Assembly: GCA_022821805.1 (NCBI GenBank) | Contig: JAJECX010000025.1 | Span: 241,189-305,188 of the forward strand | DNA length: 64,000 bases | DNA from: Anaerolineae bacterium | GTDB taxonomy: Bacteria > Chloroflexota > Anaerolineae > Aggregatilineales > Phototrophicaceae | Direction: 5' to 3' | In this document: piece by piece, positions 43,589 to 52,414 of the stretch | Numbering within the stretch: the first letter of the stretch is position 1 | How the letters are laid out: each line of letters starts with the position of its first letter | Program-made: the position numbers and the translations under genes | Notes under the pieces: model-generated | What the model was told of the DNA's origin: nothing | Seen by the model: the letters and a program-made list of their open reading frames with translations, nothing else | The model's database searches: none

Positions 43589-44359
43589 CTATATCATCAC
43601 TGCGTTTTCACCGTTTTCGGCGCTGCCGACGATGTGCCGAACGATGATCTCTTCGCTGGCTTCGGCGCGCGCGATATTGGCGACCACCCGTCCCCGGCGC
43701 ATGATCACCATCCGATCAGCCACCGCCATCACATCGTGCATCGTATGGCTGATCAGAATCACCGGGATATTGCCTTCGCGCAGCGACCGTATCAAGGCAA
43801 GCACCTTGCGCTGCTCCGGCACGCCGAGCGCGGCGGTCGGCTCGTCCATAATCACCAACTGCGCATTCCAATACATGGCGCGCGCGATCGCCACCGCCTG
43901 CCGCTGCCCGCCGGAGAGATTGACCAGCTTCTGCGTTAGCGACGGAATATGGATATCCAGCTCATCCAATACGCCGGAGGCTTCCTGACGCATATAGCTG
44001 TCATCGGTTACCGGCAGCAAGCCGAAAAGCCGGCGCGTCACTTCCTTGCCCAGGAAGACGTTGGCGCCGACATCCAGATTCTCCGCCAGCGCCAGATCCT
44101 GATAGATCGTTTCGATGCCGCGGCTGCGAATATCGGCCGGCGGCTGATGCGTAATGTCGGAGCCATCAAACATGACGCGTCCGCTCTCGGGGCGATAAAC
44201 ACCGGAGATGCACTTGATGAGCGTCGATTTGCCAGCGCCGTTATCGCCCAACAGGGCGACGACCTCGCCTGGATAAACTTCGAAATCGACATTGTCGACC
44301 GCGGTCAAGCCGCCAAAATGTTTGCTGACCCCGCTGGCGGTGAGTATTGCCTCAGACAT
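43589..44359 (-). CDS. Ribose-type ABC transporter ATP-binding protein (single domain)
   Basis: A 256-residue ATPase with Walker A GDNGAGKST near 39, signature LSGGQRQAVAIARAMYW near 145, Walker B LVIMDEPTAALG near 165 and H-loop LISHTM. A single ABC domain, as in the protein at 1343-2125. The start at 44359 overlaps the end of the permease gene by eight bases, a strong sign of coupling. Confidence 0.92.
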   Translation of the reverse strand: MSEAILTASGVSKHFGGLTAVDNVDFEVYPGEVVALLGDNGAGKSTLIKCISGVYRPESGRVMFDGSDITHQPPADIRSRGIETIYQDLALAENLDVGANVFLGKEVTRRLFGLLPVTDDSYMRQEASGVLDELDIHIPSLTQKLVNLSGGQRQAVAIARAMYWNAQLVIMDEPTAALGVPEQRKVLALIRSLREGNIPVILISHTMHDVMAVADRMVIMRRGRVVANIARAEASEEIIVRHIVGSAENGENAVMI

Positions 44360-45473
44360 TGCTTTGCAGCCTTTCCAGCGCCGATTGCAGCTGATTGACC
44401 AAAACCGCGATGATGATGACAACGCCGACCACGATGAACTGCCAGATCGAATCGATATTCAGTATGACCAGACCCGTCTGCAAGACGGCGATGATCAGCG
44501 AGCCGACGACCGCGCCCATGATATCGCCTTCCCCGCCGAAGAGGTTGGTGCCGCCGATGACCACCGCCGCCACCGATGACAGCAGCGCCGCCTCGCCCGC
44601 CTGGGGCGCGCCAGCCGTGAAGCGAAAGAGATGCAGCACACCGGCGATGCCCGCGGTGAATCCGCAGATCACATAAATGATGATCAAGTGCAGGTCCACA
44701 TTGATGCCGGAGCGCCGCGCCGCTTCTTCGCTGCCGCCGATGACGTAGGTATGGCGGCCGAATTTCGTGCGCGCCAGGATAAAAGCGAAGACGATCACCA
44801 CGAGCGCGGTGATCAGCACCGGATAAGGCAATAGTTGCGACACTTGTCGAATCTGCGTCGGCTCGAGGTCAGGCGGCTGCCGGAACCAGACCAGTCCGTG
44901 GTCGGGGATATGGTAAAGCAGGCTGCCATTGCCGATGCCGCGCAATGCTTCGCGCAATTCAGCTGACAAACCACGCACGACTTGCTGCCCGTCAGTGAGC
45001 AAAAAAGCGGCGCCGCGCACGATGCCAAACATGCCGAGCGTGGCGATAAAAGGCGGCACCTTCACCCGCGCGACCAACAATCCGTTGACCAAGCCCGGCG
45101 CCAGCGCGACCAATAGACCGGCGAAGACACCGGCGAGCATGGCGTATTCGACATCGGCGCCGCCGGCCGCCAGATCGCGCATGACGCGCGCGGTGGTGAC
45201 CGACGAAAGCCCCACCGTCCAGCCGATGGACAGGTCGATGCCCGCAGTGATGACGACGTAGGTCTGCCCAATCGACATCAGCATGATCAGCGTGCTGGTG
45301 GTCAAAATGGAGGAGAAATTGCGCACCGAGAAGAAGCCGGTGCCGGTCAAGGAAAAGAAAACCACCAAGCCGAGCAAGAAAAGATAAGACCAACTCTTGG
45401 TTAAAAATTCAACAAAACGCGCGTTGACTATAGGCTGGCGTTTTGCCTTGTCCGAGGCTGCGCTTACCGCCAT
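44352..45473 (-). CDS. Ribose/simple-sugar type ABC transporter permease
   Basis: A 373-residue RbsC-type permease. ITAGIDLSIGWTVGLSS near 76-92 is the family's GGIDLSVG motif, and VIGGSEEAARRSGINV near 255-270 the coupling segment. An insertion (about 165-215) sits between membrane spans. No binding protein is encoded in this operon; the two-domain protein at 51515-53413 is of the right class. Confidence 0.92.
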   Translation of the reverse strand: MAVSAASDKAKRQPIVNARFVEFLTKSWSYLFLLGLVVFFSLTGTGFFSVRNFSSILTTSTLIMLMSIGQTYVVITAGIDLSIGWTVGLSSVTTARVMRDLAAGGADVEYAMLAGVFAGLLVALAPGLVNGLLVARVKVPPFIATLGMFGIVRGAAFLLTDGQQVVRGLSAELREALRGIGNGSLLYHIPDHGLVWFRQPPDLEPTQIRQVSQLLPYPVLITALVVIVFAFILARTKFGRHTYVIGGSEEAARRSGINVDLHLIIIYVICGFTAGIAGVLHLFRFTAGAPQAGEAALLSSVAAVVIGGTNLFGGEGDIMGAVVGSLIIAVLQTGLVILNIDSIWQFIVVGVVIIIAVLVNQLQSALERLQSNV

Positions 45474-45547
45474 TCGGGCATCCTTTCGCGCTCCCTTCAG
45501 TTCTTTGCTGGTAAACGGGCGCCATGTTATCCGACCGCAATCCGCCT

Positions 45548-45553
45548 ATTATA
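45548..45553 (-). promoter_or_regulatory. Candidate -10 box upstream of the ribose-type permease
   Basis: TATAAT on the minus strand within the 145-base gap between the dhaL-like gene and the permease. A convincing -35 at 16-18 bases was not seen. If used, the transporter, aldolase and reductase genes would have their own start site. Confidence 0.35.
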
Positions 45554-45618
45554 CATAATCGCCCGCGAATTGCAGGTCATTCGCCCGTATCGCGATAGCC
45601 CCAAATGGCTGAAGGCGC

Positions 45619-46248
45619 TCAACCCATCTCCGTCCGCCAATCATCAATCGCCTCGAAGATCAGCGCGATGCTTGTCGCGCCCGGATCGACATGTCCGATA
45701 GCGCGCTCGCCAAGATACTTGGCTCTTCCCCGCCGCGCGACCAGCTCTCTCGTTGATTCGGCGCCCTCGCGAGCGGCTTTTGCGGCGCCGCTCCAGGCGC
45801 TGGCCAATTCGTCCGCCCCGCAAAACGCCTTCACCGCCGGCGCCAGCGCGTCCACCATTGTCTTATCGCCGATCTCAGCGTTGCCGCGCGCTTTCACGCC
45901 CTGCAAGCCCGCCTGCAGAACAGCCTCCATATCGTTCTTGCTCACGCGCTCCTTTCCGCGCAGGCGGCGCGCGCCTTTGAAAAAGAATGTGCCGAATATC
46001 GCGCCCGATGCGCCGCCCATTCGATTCATCACCGCCTTCGCTGTCGTCAGCCAGATATCGCCCGCGCTCGGTTGTTTGAGTTCGGCAATGTCTTCGACTG
46101 CCGCAGCCAATGCGGCGCTGAGGCTTGTGCCGTGGTCGCCATCGCCCAGCGCCGCGTCGAGCCGATTCAGCGCATCACGCTCGGACCGAAGGCGTCGAGC
46201 AATCGCCCCAATCATGTCCGCAAGTTGCGCCGGCGCAATCGTCGTCAT
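45619..46248 (-). CDS. dhaL: DhaL-type nucleotide-binding subunit of a dihydroxyacetone-like kinase
   Basis: A 209-residue DAK2 domain protein. The Mg-ADP site LDAALGDGDHGTSLSAAL lies near 32-49, and GGASGAIFGTFF near 80 is the second conserved loop. It overlaps the DhaK-like stop by four bases. With DhaK it would phosphorylate a short ketose, using ATP in DhaKL fusions or PTS-fed ADP in split systems; no DhaM is seen, so the donor is unresolved. Confidence 0.88.
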   Translation of the reverse strand: MTTIAPAQLADMIGAIARRLRSERDALNRLDAALGDGDHGTSLSAALAAAVEDIAELKQPSAGDIWLTTAKAVMNRMGGASGAIFGTFFFKGARRLRGKERVSKNDMEAVLQAGLQGVKARGNAEIGDKTMVDALAPAVKAFCGADELASAWSGAAKAAREGAESTRELVARRGRAKYLGERAIGHVDPGATSIALIFEAIDDWRTEMG

Positions 46249-47267
46249 AGCTGCTTCATATAAGCGCCGTTCGCGGGCGCATCCCAAAGAGCTTTCAGCT
46301 GATCGTCGACGCGGCAGAGCGAAATGGCGAATCCGGCCGCCTCCAAGGTGGTGGCGTACGCGCCGATCCAGGACTTGTAGACCGATACATCCGCTTCTCG
46401 TAGCTTCTCTTCGACGCGCCGATGCAAAATGAATAGTTCCATCAGGGTCAGGCTTCCGCTGTTATTGAGCAGGACCAGCGCCTCATCGCCGGCTTGGAAG
46501 GGCAGGTCGTCGAGGATGGGCGGCAGCATGAGGTCGATCGTCTCGTCGGCGGGAAGCGCCTTCTGCCGCCCCCGACCGACCTCGCCGTGCAACCCCATGC
46601 CGATCTCCATTTCGCCTTCCGCCATCTCAAACATGACCTCGCCGCTGGCAGGGCTGGCGCAGGAACTAAGGGACATCGCCAGGCTTCGCGTATTGTCGCG
46701 TACCTTTTCAGCCAGCGCTTTGGCGGATGCCAGGTCGACCTCCCCTTCGCAATATGCGCCCAGCATCTTCCAGACGAAGAACAGACCGGCCGTGCCGCGG
46801 CGCTCGCTTTCGCTGCCCTTTGGCGCGCTGGAGATGTCATCGTAGAGAATCACCATGTCAACATTCTCCGTGCCTTCCATTTCGCAGAATTCCAGCGCGA
46901 GCTCGGCATTAAGCCGGTCGCCTTCATGATGCGAGACGCAAAGCAGCACGCCAGCGCCGCGATCAGCCGCGCGGATGCCCTGAAGAATGGGAGCGGGACC
47001 AGGCGCGCTGAACACCTCGCCCACGACGTTGACATCAAGCAATCCTTCGCCCACCCAGCCCAGCATGGCCGGCTCGTGACCGCTGCCGCCACCCATGACC
47101 AAACCGACCTTGCCCGGCGCTTTCGGCTCTGCGCGCAGGACCAGGCGCTCGCCTTCCAAGCGGACGATATCGCGGTAGGCGGCGCAGAATCCCGCGAGCA
47201 TTTCATCGACGATGTCATCAGGCTCGTTGATCAGTTTCTGCTTGCGCGCGCTCATTCGCTTTCCCAT
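46245..47267 (-). CDS. dhaK: DhaK-type substrate-binding subunit of a dihydroxyacetone-like kinase
   Basis: A 340-residue DAK1 protein. GGGSGHEPAMLGWVGEGLLD at about 59-78 and the hemiaminal-forming His227 in GMGLHGEVG are conserved. The region that is usually NYTGDxxNF reads SHHEGDRLN (112-120), retaining the Gly-Asp pair but changing the rest. That suggests a substrate other than dihydroxyacetone, as in erythrulose kinases of the same family. An alternative start lies four codons in. Confidence 0.87.
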   Translation of the reverse strand: MGKRMSARKQKLINEPDDIVDEMLAGFCAAYRDIVRLEGERLVLRAEPKAPGKVGLVMGGGSGHEPAMLGWVGEGLLDVNVVGEVFSAPGPAPILQGIRAADRGAGVLLCVSHHEGDRLNAELALEFCEMEGTENVDMVILYDDISSAPKGSESERRGTAGLFFVWKMLGAYCEGEVDLASAKALAEKVRDNTRSLAMSLSSCASPASGEVMFEMAEGEMEIGMGLHGEVGRGRQKALPADETIDLMLPPILDDLPFQAGDEALVLLNNSGSLTLMELFILHRRVEEKLREADVSVYKSWIGAYATTLEAAGFAISLCRVDDQLKALWDAPANGAYMKQL

Positions 47268-47394
47268 CGTCTTCCAGCCATCTTATCGTGTAGCTCGCCC
47301 TCTCCAGCGCCATGGCCCACGACACGAAGGGTATTTTCTATCGCGTACGAATCCAGCGACACAACAGTGACCAGCAACAAAATTGGCGAAAGTT

Positions 47395-47442
47395 GTAGGG
47401 GCGACCGGCGGTCAGTGTCTACGCGACCTATTAGGTCGCCCG
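47395..47442 (+). repeat. GTAGGGGCGACC-type palindromic unit, interrupted
   Basis: GTAGGGGCGACC (47395-47406) and TATTAGGTCGCCCG (47429-47442) flank a 22-bp module. Without it the unit matches 58914-58939 at 24 of 26 positions. It lies between the dhaK-like and CoA-transferase genes. Confidence 0.85.
47407..47428 (+). repeat. 22-bp nested-insertion module, copy 8
   Basis: GGC then GGTC-AGTGTCTACGC-GACC; identical to copy 5 and inserted at the same position of the same host unit about 29 kb away. Confidence 0.85.
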
Positions 47443-47538
47443 AAAGAGTCCTTGAAAATACTCGATTCCTGACGATATTCTGCTGGCTGAAAAACTGTCG
47501 CGCCCTCAGAAAGCCTTGGCGAGGCGTCGGAACCCCTC

Positions 47539-48744
47539 TCACGCCAGCACCCCATCCGCCCGCAGCCGCGCGATCTCGTCCGAGTTGTAGCCCAATTCCG
47601 CCGCCACTTCATCGCTGTGCTCGCCCAGGCGCGGCGGATGCCGCCGATATACCAGCGGCGTATCAGCTAAATGAATCGGAGTCGCCAGCGATTTGATCAG
47701 ACCGAGCGCCGGGTGCTCCAGCTCGACGATGAATCCGCGCTCGATCACATGGGGATCGCCCAGCGCTTCCGCCACCGTATTGATGCGCCCGCAAGGCACG
47801 CCAGCCGCGCGCAGCTCCCTCAGCCATTCATTGCCGGGTTTGCCGCGGATGATCTCGCGCACGATCGGCAGCAGCGCGTCATAATTGGCGATGCGGTCAG
47901 CATTATTCTGGAAACGCGGATCGCCTGCCAAGTCTTCCCGACCTACCTGCCGGCAGAACGCGCCCCATACATTGTCCGAGGCGACGCCCAGCATAAACCA
48001 GTCGCCATCGCTCGCCTGCACCGCCTCGTACGGCACCACCTGTGGATGTCGATTGCCGCGCCGCGGCGGATCCGCATCGGTGGCGAAATACTCGCCAGCC
48101 AGGTTCGCCAGCCAGGTCATCTGCCCCTCTTGCAAGGACATGTCGATAAACTGCCCGCTTCCGCTCTGGTCGCGCGCTCGCAGCGCCGCCAAAATCCCGA
48201 TCACGGTGAACAAGCCGCAAGTCATATCGGCGATCGGGGTGGGGAAGCGCATCGGCGCCCCGTCCACCGCGCCCGTCAGGGCAACGGTGCCCGATTCCGC
48301 CTGCGACACCAAATCATATCCCGGCTGTCCCGCCCGCGGTCCGCTGCGTCCATAACCGCTGATTGAAACATAGATCAGCCGCCGAGTGATCGCGCGCAGC
48401 GTCTCGTAGTCGATGCCATGGCGCTGCAACGCTTCAGTCGTCCGCAAGTTCGTGAGGAATATATCCGCGTCTTTCACCAGTCGGCGCATGAAGGCTCGCC
48501 CGCTTTCGGCGCGGATATCGAGGGCGATGCCGCGCTTGTTGCGGTTGACCGCCAGGTAGTAGCAACTTTGATCGCCGATAGTTGGCGGCGCCCACTGCCG
48601 GGAATTATCGCCGATGCCAGGCTTCTCAATCTTGATTACATCGGCGCCAAGATCACCCAGAATCATCGTCGTGTATGGACCAGCCAACGCTTGCGTCTGG
48701 TCGACCACTTTGATTCCGCTGAGCGGCGCGCTTTCGCTCGTCAT
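47539..48744 (-). CDS. Class III CoA-transferase (CaiB/BaiF family)
   Basis: A 401-residue acyl-CoA transferase. It opens SAPLSGIKVVDQTQALAGPY, then LGDLGADVIKIEKPGIGD near 30-47 and NRNKRGIALDI near 68-78, all class III hallmarks; an Asp in the strand near 165-175 is the expected catalytic residue. These enzymes move CoA between carboxylic acids. It is 271 bases upstream of the dhaK-like gene and its link to sugar use is unclear. Confidence 0.88.
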   Translation of the reverse strand: MTSESAPLSGIKVVDQTQALAGPYTTMILGDLGADVIKIEKPGIGDNSRQWAPPTIGDQSCYYLAVNRNKRGIALDIRAESGRAFMRRLVKDADIFLTNLRTTEALQRHGIDYETLRAITRRLIYVSISGYGRSGPRAGQPGYDLVSQAESGTVALTGAVDGAPMRFPTPIADMTCGLFTVIGILAALRARDQSGSGQFIDMSLQEGQMTWLANLAGEYFATDADPPRRGNRHPQVVPYEAVQASDGDWFMLGVASDNVWGAFCRQVGREDLAGDPRFQNNADRIANYDALLPIVREIIRGKPGNEWLRELRAAGVPCGRINTVAEALGDPHVIERGFIVELEHPALGLIKSLATPIHLADTPLVYRRHPPRLGEHSDEVAAELGYNSDEIARLRADGVLA

Positions 48745-48786
48745 GATCCTATGCGGTCACCCGTTAGCCTAGCTTGCGAATGAGCC

Positions 48787-48792
48787 ATTATA
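48787..48792 (-). promoter_or_regulatory. Candidate -10 box upstream of the CoA-transferase gene
   Basis: TATAAT in the context GGTTATAATGG on the minus strand, 42 bases from the start codon at 48744. No good -35 was found, so this is tentative. Confidence 0.35.
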
Positions 48793-48888
48793 ACCGTCAA
48801 TTCGTCGTTTGGCGCAGATAGCTTATGCGCCCAACGGGTATGCTGCGATCGCATGTTTAGGTGGTCAATGATACGAAACTCCTCTGTG

Positions 48889-48923
48889 AACTCGCCTTAA
48901 CTCGGCTTACTCGGTGTAAAATA
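48889..48923. repeat. CTCGG-type short repeat
   Basis: AACTCGCC TTAACTCGG CTTACTCGGTGTAAAATA. Related to tracts at 54757, 57000 and 58976 with the pattern CTCGGTGTxCTCGGTGGTAAAA. In the gap between the CoA transferase and MFS genes. Confidence 0.5.
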
Positions 48924-48973
48924 CTGTACGGTGTGCGCCAATGGGCAAAAACTACCTGAAGTTGTCCATTCCC

Positions 48974-50176
48974 TCATGCCACGGCATCCCGCCTGTCTTC
49001 CTCGCCTCGCTTCCGCCAAATCAACAAAGACGCAAGCAGCAGCAGCGCGCCCCACAATCCGAATACGGCGCCCCAGCCGCTTGCTTCAACCAGTCCGCCA
49101 ATGCTGAAACCGGCCATGCCGCCAAAAAAGGTCGACATCATATTGACCGCGCCAGTCGTGGAGGAAGCGCGTCCGGCCGGCGCCAGCAGCAAGGGCATGG
49201 AACTCACCGTTAAGCCGAAGGCGCCGTTCAAGGCAAAGAGCGCGAATGCGACCACCGCAATCGCAATGATGCCCTGCGTCAAAGCCAGCAGCAGAAAAGC
49301 GCAGCCGGCCGCTGTGAAAAGCTGCGCCGCCGTCAGCAGCACCAGGTTGCTGCGCACGACCAGACTGCGCGCCAAAAATAGCCCCAGAATCGCGATTGCC
49401 TGCGTCAAGGCGGCGACCGCGCCAACCATGCTGTCGGCGATCAGCTCGGTGTCGAGGATATAAGAGGGCAGCCAAATGATCGTGCCATTGAATACGAAGC
49501 CGCCCAGCGCCGCTGCCAGCATCACGAAGGCGATGCCGCGCGCTTCCGCGATGATGGTCGAGATGCGAATGCCGCTCGACTTTGACTTCGGCGCGTCTAT
49601 GCCCGCTCGGCGCCAGAAAGCCAGGACCAGCAGCAGCGCCAGACCCGGCAGCCAGAACGCGATTCGCCAATTATCGCCCGTCGCCACTGCCCCAATCACC
49701 ACCCAGGTGAGCGCCGTGCCGCTCACATAACTGAAAGGCATGACGGTCGATACGCGTTTGATATGCGCGCGATCGAGACGCTCCGCCAAAATGCGAAACA
49801 TTGGCGACCAGCCGCCCGACTGCGCGACGCCGTTGAGCCCCCACAAGATCAACATGATGAATAAGGACGATTGAAAGGCGAATGCCAGATTCACCATTGC
49901 GCTGGCGAGCAAGCCGATGCTCACCAGGCGAAAGGGACTGACGTGACTGCCGATCTCGCCGCTGACGAAGTGAAAGATGCCGTAGACCCAGAAAAAGACC
50001 GTGCCCAAGGCGCCGACTTCCGCGCGGCTGACGCCAAGGTCCTGCGCGAGCGCGGGCAGAACCATGCTGATATTCACCCGCCCCAGATAATACAGAGCGT
50101 AGGTGAACATCAGCGTTCCGACCATTAGGTTCTGCTGCCTGCTCAAGGTTGTCTGCAAGGGATCATCCTGCCTCAA
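48974..50176 (-). CDS. MFS transporter
   Basis: A 400-residue major facilitator with about 12 spans in two halves. LYYLGRVNISMVLPALAQDL near 29-48 resembles the organophosphate/hexuronate-type N-terminus. It overlaps the upstream MFS gene by 14 bases. It is a paralogue of that gene, and both are probably cotranscribed with the two-domain binding protein upstream. Substrate unknown. Confidence 0.87.
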   Translation of the reverse strand: MRQDDPLQTTLSRQQNLMVGTLMFTYALYYLGRVNISMVLPALAQDLGVSRAEVGALGTVFFWVYGIFHFVSGEIGSHVSPFRLVSIGLLASAMVNLAFAFQSSLFIMLILWGLNGVAQSGGWSPMFRILAERLDRAHIKRVSTVMPFSYVSGTALTWVVIGAVATGDNWRIAFWLPGLALLLVLAFWRRAGIDAPKSKSSGIRISTIIAEARGIAFVMLAAALGGFVFNGTIIWLPSYILDTELIADSMVGAVAALTQAIAILGLFLARSLVVRSNLVLLTAAQLFTAAGCAFLLLALTQGIIAIAVVAFALFALNGAFGLTVSSMPLLLAPAGRASSTTGAVNMMSTFFGGMAGFSIGGLVEASGWGAVFGLWGALLLLASLLIWRKRGEEDRRDAVA

Positions 50177-51365
50177 CCGCGCCGGTCCATCGGTCTTCGT
50201 GATGACGGTAACGCCAGGTCACCGCGGATGCCAGCAGCAGCATAATGCCCCACAAGCCGAAGACTGCGCTCCAGCCGCCCGCATCCACCAAGCCGCCGAT
50301 GCTGAAACCGGCCAAGCCGCCAGCGATGGTCGCCATCATGTTTAGCGTACCGGCGATCGACGAGGCGCGCCCCGGCTGCGCCAAGATCAAGGGCATGGAA
50401 GACGTTACCAAGCCGAAACCCCCGCCCAGTATCATCATCGCCAGGCATAAGAGCGCGAGCGACAGAGCGCCGGTCGCTGGCGCGAGCAGCAGGAAAGCGC
50501 ACCCGGCCGCCCCGAGCATCAGCACGGCTGTCGCCAAGACCTGATGCGTGCGCGCGACACGGCGATGAGCCAACCAGAGGCCCGGGATCGCCACCACCTG
50601 TGTGATCGCCGCGACTGCTCCAACAAGGCTGTCCACTATTAACTCGCTATCGAGGATATACGTGGGCAGCCAGATGAGCGAGCCATTGCGGACGAAACCG
50701 GCCAGCGCCGAGACCACGAGCGCAAAGGCGACGCCGCGCGCCTCGGGCAGAATGGCGGACAGACGGAATGCGCTCGTAGCCGCCCGGGGCGTGGCCAGCC
50801 CCGCTTTCAACCAGAGCGACGCCGTCAGCAGCAGAACCAGCCCCGGCAGCCAAAAAGCCAGGCGCCAATTGTCGCCAATCGCGATCGCGCCAAGGAGCGA
50901 CCAGGTGACCATCGTGCCAATGACATAACTGAAGGGCAGCAGCGTCGACGCCCGTTTGATTTGACCGGTATTGAGGCGCTCGGTCAAAATGCGAAGCATC
51001 GGCGGCCAGCCGGTCGATTGAGCGAAACCGTTGACGGCCCAAAGGGCGAGCATCAGGACCAGCGACGTCTGAAAGCCAAACACGAGATTCACCAGCGCTG
51101 TGACCAGCAAACCAAAGGCGACCAAACGAACGGGATTGACCTGGCTCCCAAGCTGGCCGTTGATGAAATTGCCGAGGCCGTAGGTCCAAAAAAAGACCGT
51201 CCCCAATATGCCGATCTGCGCGCGGCTGACGTCCAGCTCAATAGCGAGAAGAGGCAGGACCACGCTGATGTTCACGCGTCCCAGATAAAGCAGGCCGTAA
51301 GTGGCGCATATCGTCCCCACTATCAGCTTTTGGGTTTTGGTGAGTGTCGCTTGCAGCTTAGTCAT
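50163..51365 (-). CDS. MFS transporter (tandem paralogue)
   Basis: A 400-residue MFS protein of the same length as its neighbour and alignable throughout (LLYLGRVNISVVLPLLAIEL versus LYYLGRVNISMVLPALAQDL, and GDNWRLAFWLPGL versus GDNWRIAFWLPGL). About 12 spans are visible. It lies between the binding-protein gene and the second MFS gene. The pair may transport different substrates or function as a heteromer; the sequence does not say which. Confidence 0.87.
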   Translation of the reverse strand: MTKLQATLTKTQKLIVGTICATYGLLYLGRVNISVVLPLLAIELDVSRAQIGILGTVFFWTYGLGNFINGQLGSQVNPVRLVAFGLLVTALVNLVFGFQTSLVLMLALWAVNGFAQSTGWPPMLRILTERLNTGQIKRASTLLPFSYVIGTMVTWSLLGAIAIGDNWRLAFWLPGLVLLLTASLWLKAGLATPRAATSAFRLSAILPEARGVAFALVVSALAGFVRNGSLIWLPTYILDSELIVDSLVGAVAAITQVVAIPGLWLAHRRVARTHQVLATAVLMLGAAGCAFLLLAPATGALSLALLCLAMMILGGGFGLVTSSMPLILAQPGRASSIAGTLNMMATIAGGLAGFSIGGLVDAGGWSAVFGLWGIMLLLASAVTWRYRHHEDRWTGAVEAG

Positions 51366-51420
51366 GTGGAAAGGGGTGGAGGTTGGCCCGGGTCACGGAA
51401 CTGCTGCCCCCATCCCCCGG

Positions 51421-51447
51421 CCCCTTCCCCCAAAATGAGGGAAGGGG
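51421..51447. repeat. CCCCTTCCC...GGGAAGGGG palindrome
   Basis: 9-bp arms around CCAAAATGA. It lies between the two-domain binding-protein gene and the MFS genes. An empty counterpart of the 11181 and 2415 palindromes. Confidence 0.7.
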
Positions 51448-51476
51448 AGTCTTGCAACCTGATGTGAGTCTTTAAG

Positions 51477-51501
51477 CCCCTCCCTCTTTATGGGGGAGGG
51501 G
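51477..51501. repeat. CCCCTCCC...GGGAGGGG palindrome, empty site
   Basis: 25 bases identical, as reverse complement, to 11081-11089 joined to 11134-11149. It therefore represents the uninterrupted form of that locus. It starts 14 bases downstream of the binding-protein stop on the minus strand. Confidence 0.8.
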
Positions 51502-51514
51502 TTTGGGGTGGGGG

Positions 51515-52414
51515 TCACCCCGCCGTGTAGATGAAACGCGAGACATCCGGATCGTCAACGTTATCGATGGTGATGACCGCGTAACCCGTCCCGACCCGCG
51601 CCGGCATGGAAGTCACGCCGCGCAGGTTAGCGACTTGCGCAATCACGCCCAGGTAACCCATATCAGCCGGCTTCTGCGCGATAACCAGCGATACGATGCC
51701 GTCGCGCAAGTAGCCGATGTTCTCTTCACTGGCGTCAAATAGCGCCACCTCAACCGCGCCCTGCAATCCTGCGTTTTGGATCGCCGCGCCAGCGCCCAGC
51801 GCGCCAAATGTATTGGTCGCGAACATGCCGACGATATCAGGATTCGCCTGCAAGACAGCCGCGGTCTGCTGCTGCGCCATATCGGCGCTGTTCTCGTTGT
51901 AATCGACGCGCGCCACTACCAATCCGCCCGCCTCAGCCGCCGCCAGGCAGCCCTCTTCGCGCTGATCGGTCGTGCTAATGCCCGGGCGCGTGTTGGTGAC
52001 ATAGATCTTTGCGCCTTCACCCAGCTTGTCGGCCAGCGACGAGCAGGCGATATAACCGCCGTTGACGTTGTCGGAACCGATATAGCTGAGCGGGAAGGTG
52101 ACCTCGCCATCGGCGTAGTTGCCGTCGCCAATGAAGGTATCGACGGTCAGGACCGGGATGCCGGCTTCATGCGCGTCTTGCAGCACCGGGATCGACTGTT
52201 CCTTGTCGTTTGGCGCCGTCACCAGCGAGTTGATATCGCCGCGCGCGATCAAGGCTTCGATGATAGGCGCCGATACGGTGACGTCAAAGCGCTCCGGATC
52301 CTGCTGGATGACGTTGATGCCCAAACGCCCGGCCGCGCCATAAACGCCGCGCGACATCGTGATATAAAAGGGATCGGGATTCACGCCAGGCACGAAAGCC
52401 AGGTTGTAACTCTC
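51515..52414 (-). repeat. Direct repeat unit 2 within the binding-protein gene
   Basis: About 900 bases encoding the second binding domain. Offset from unit 1 by 924 bases (308 codons). The DNA differs mostly at synonymous positions, so both domains appear to be kept functional. Confidence 0.85.
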
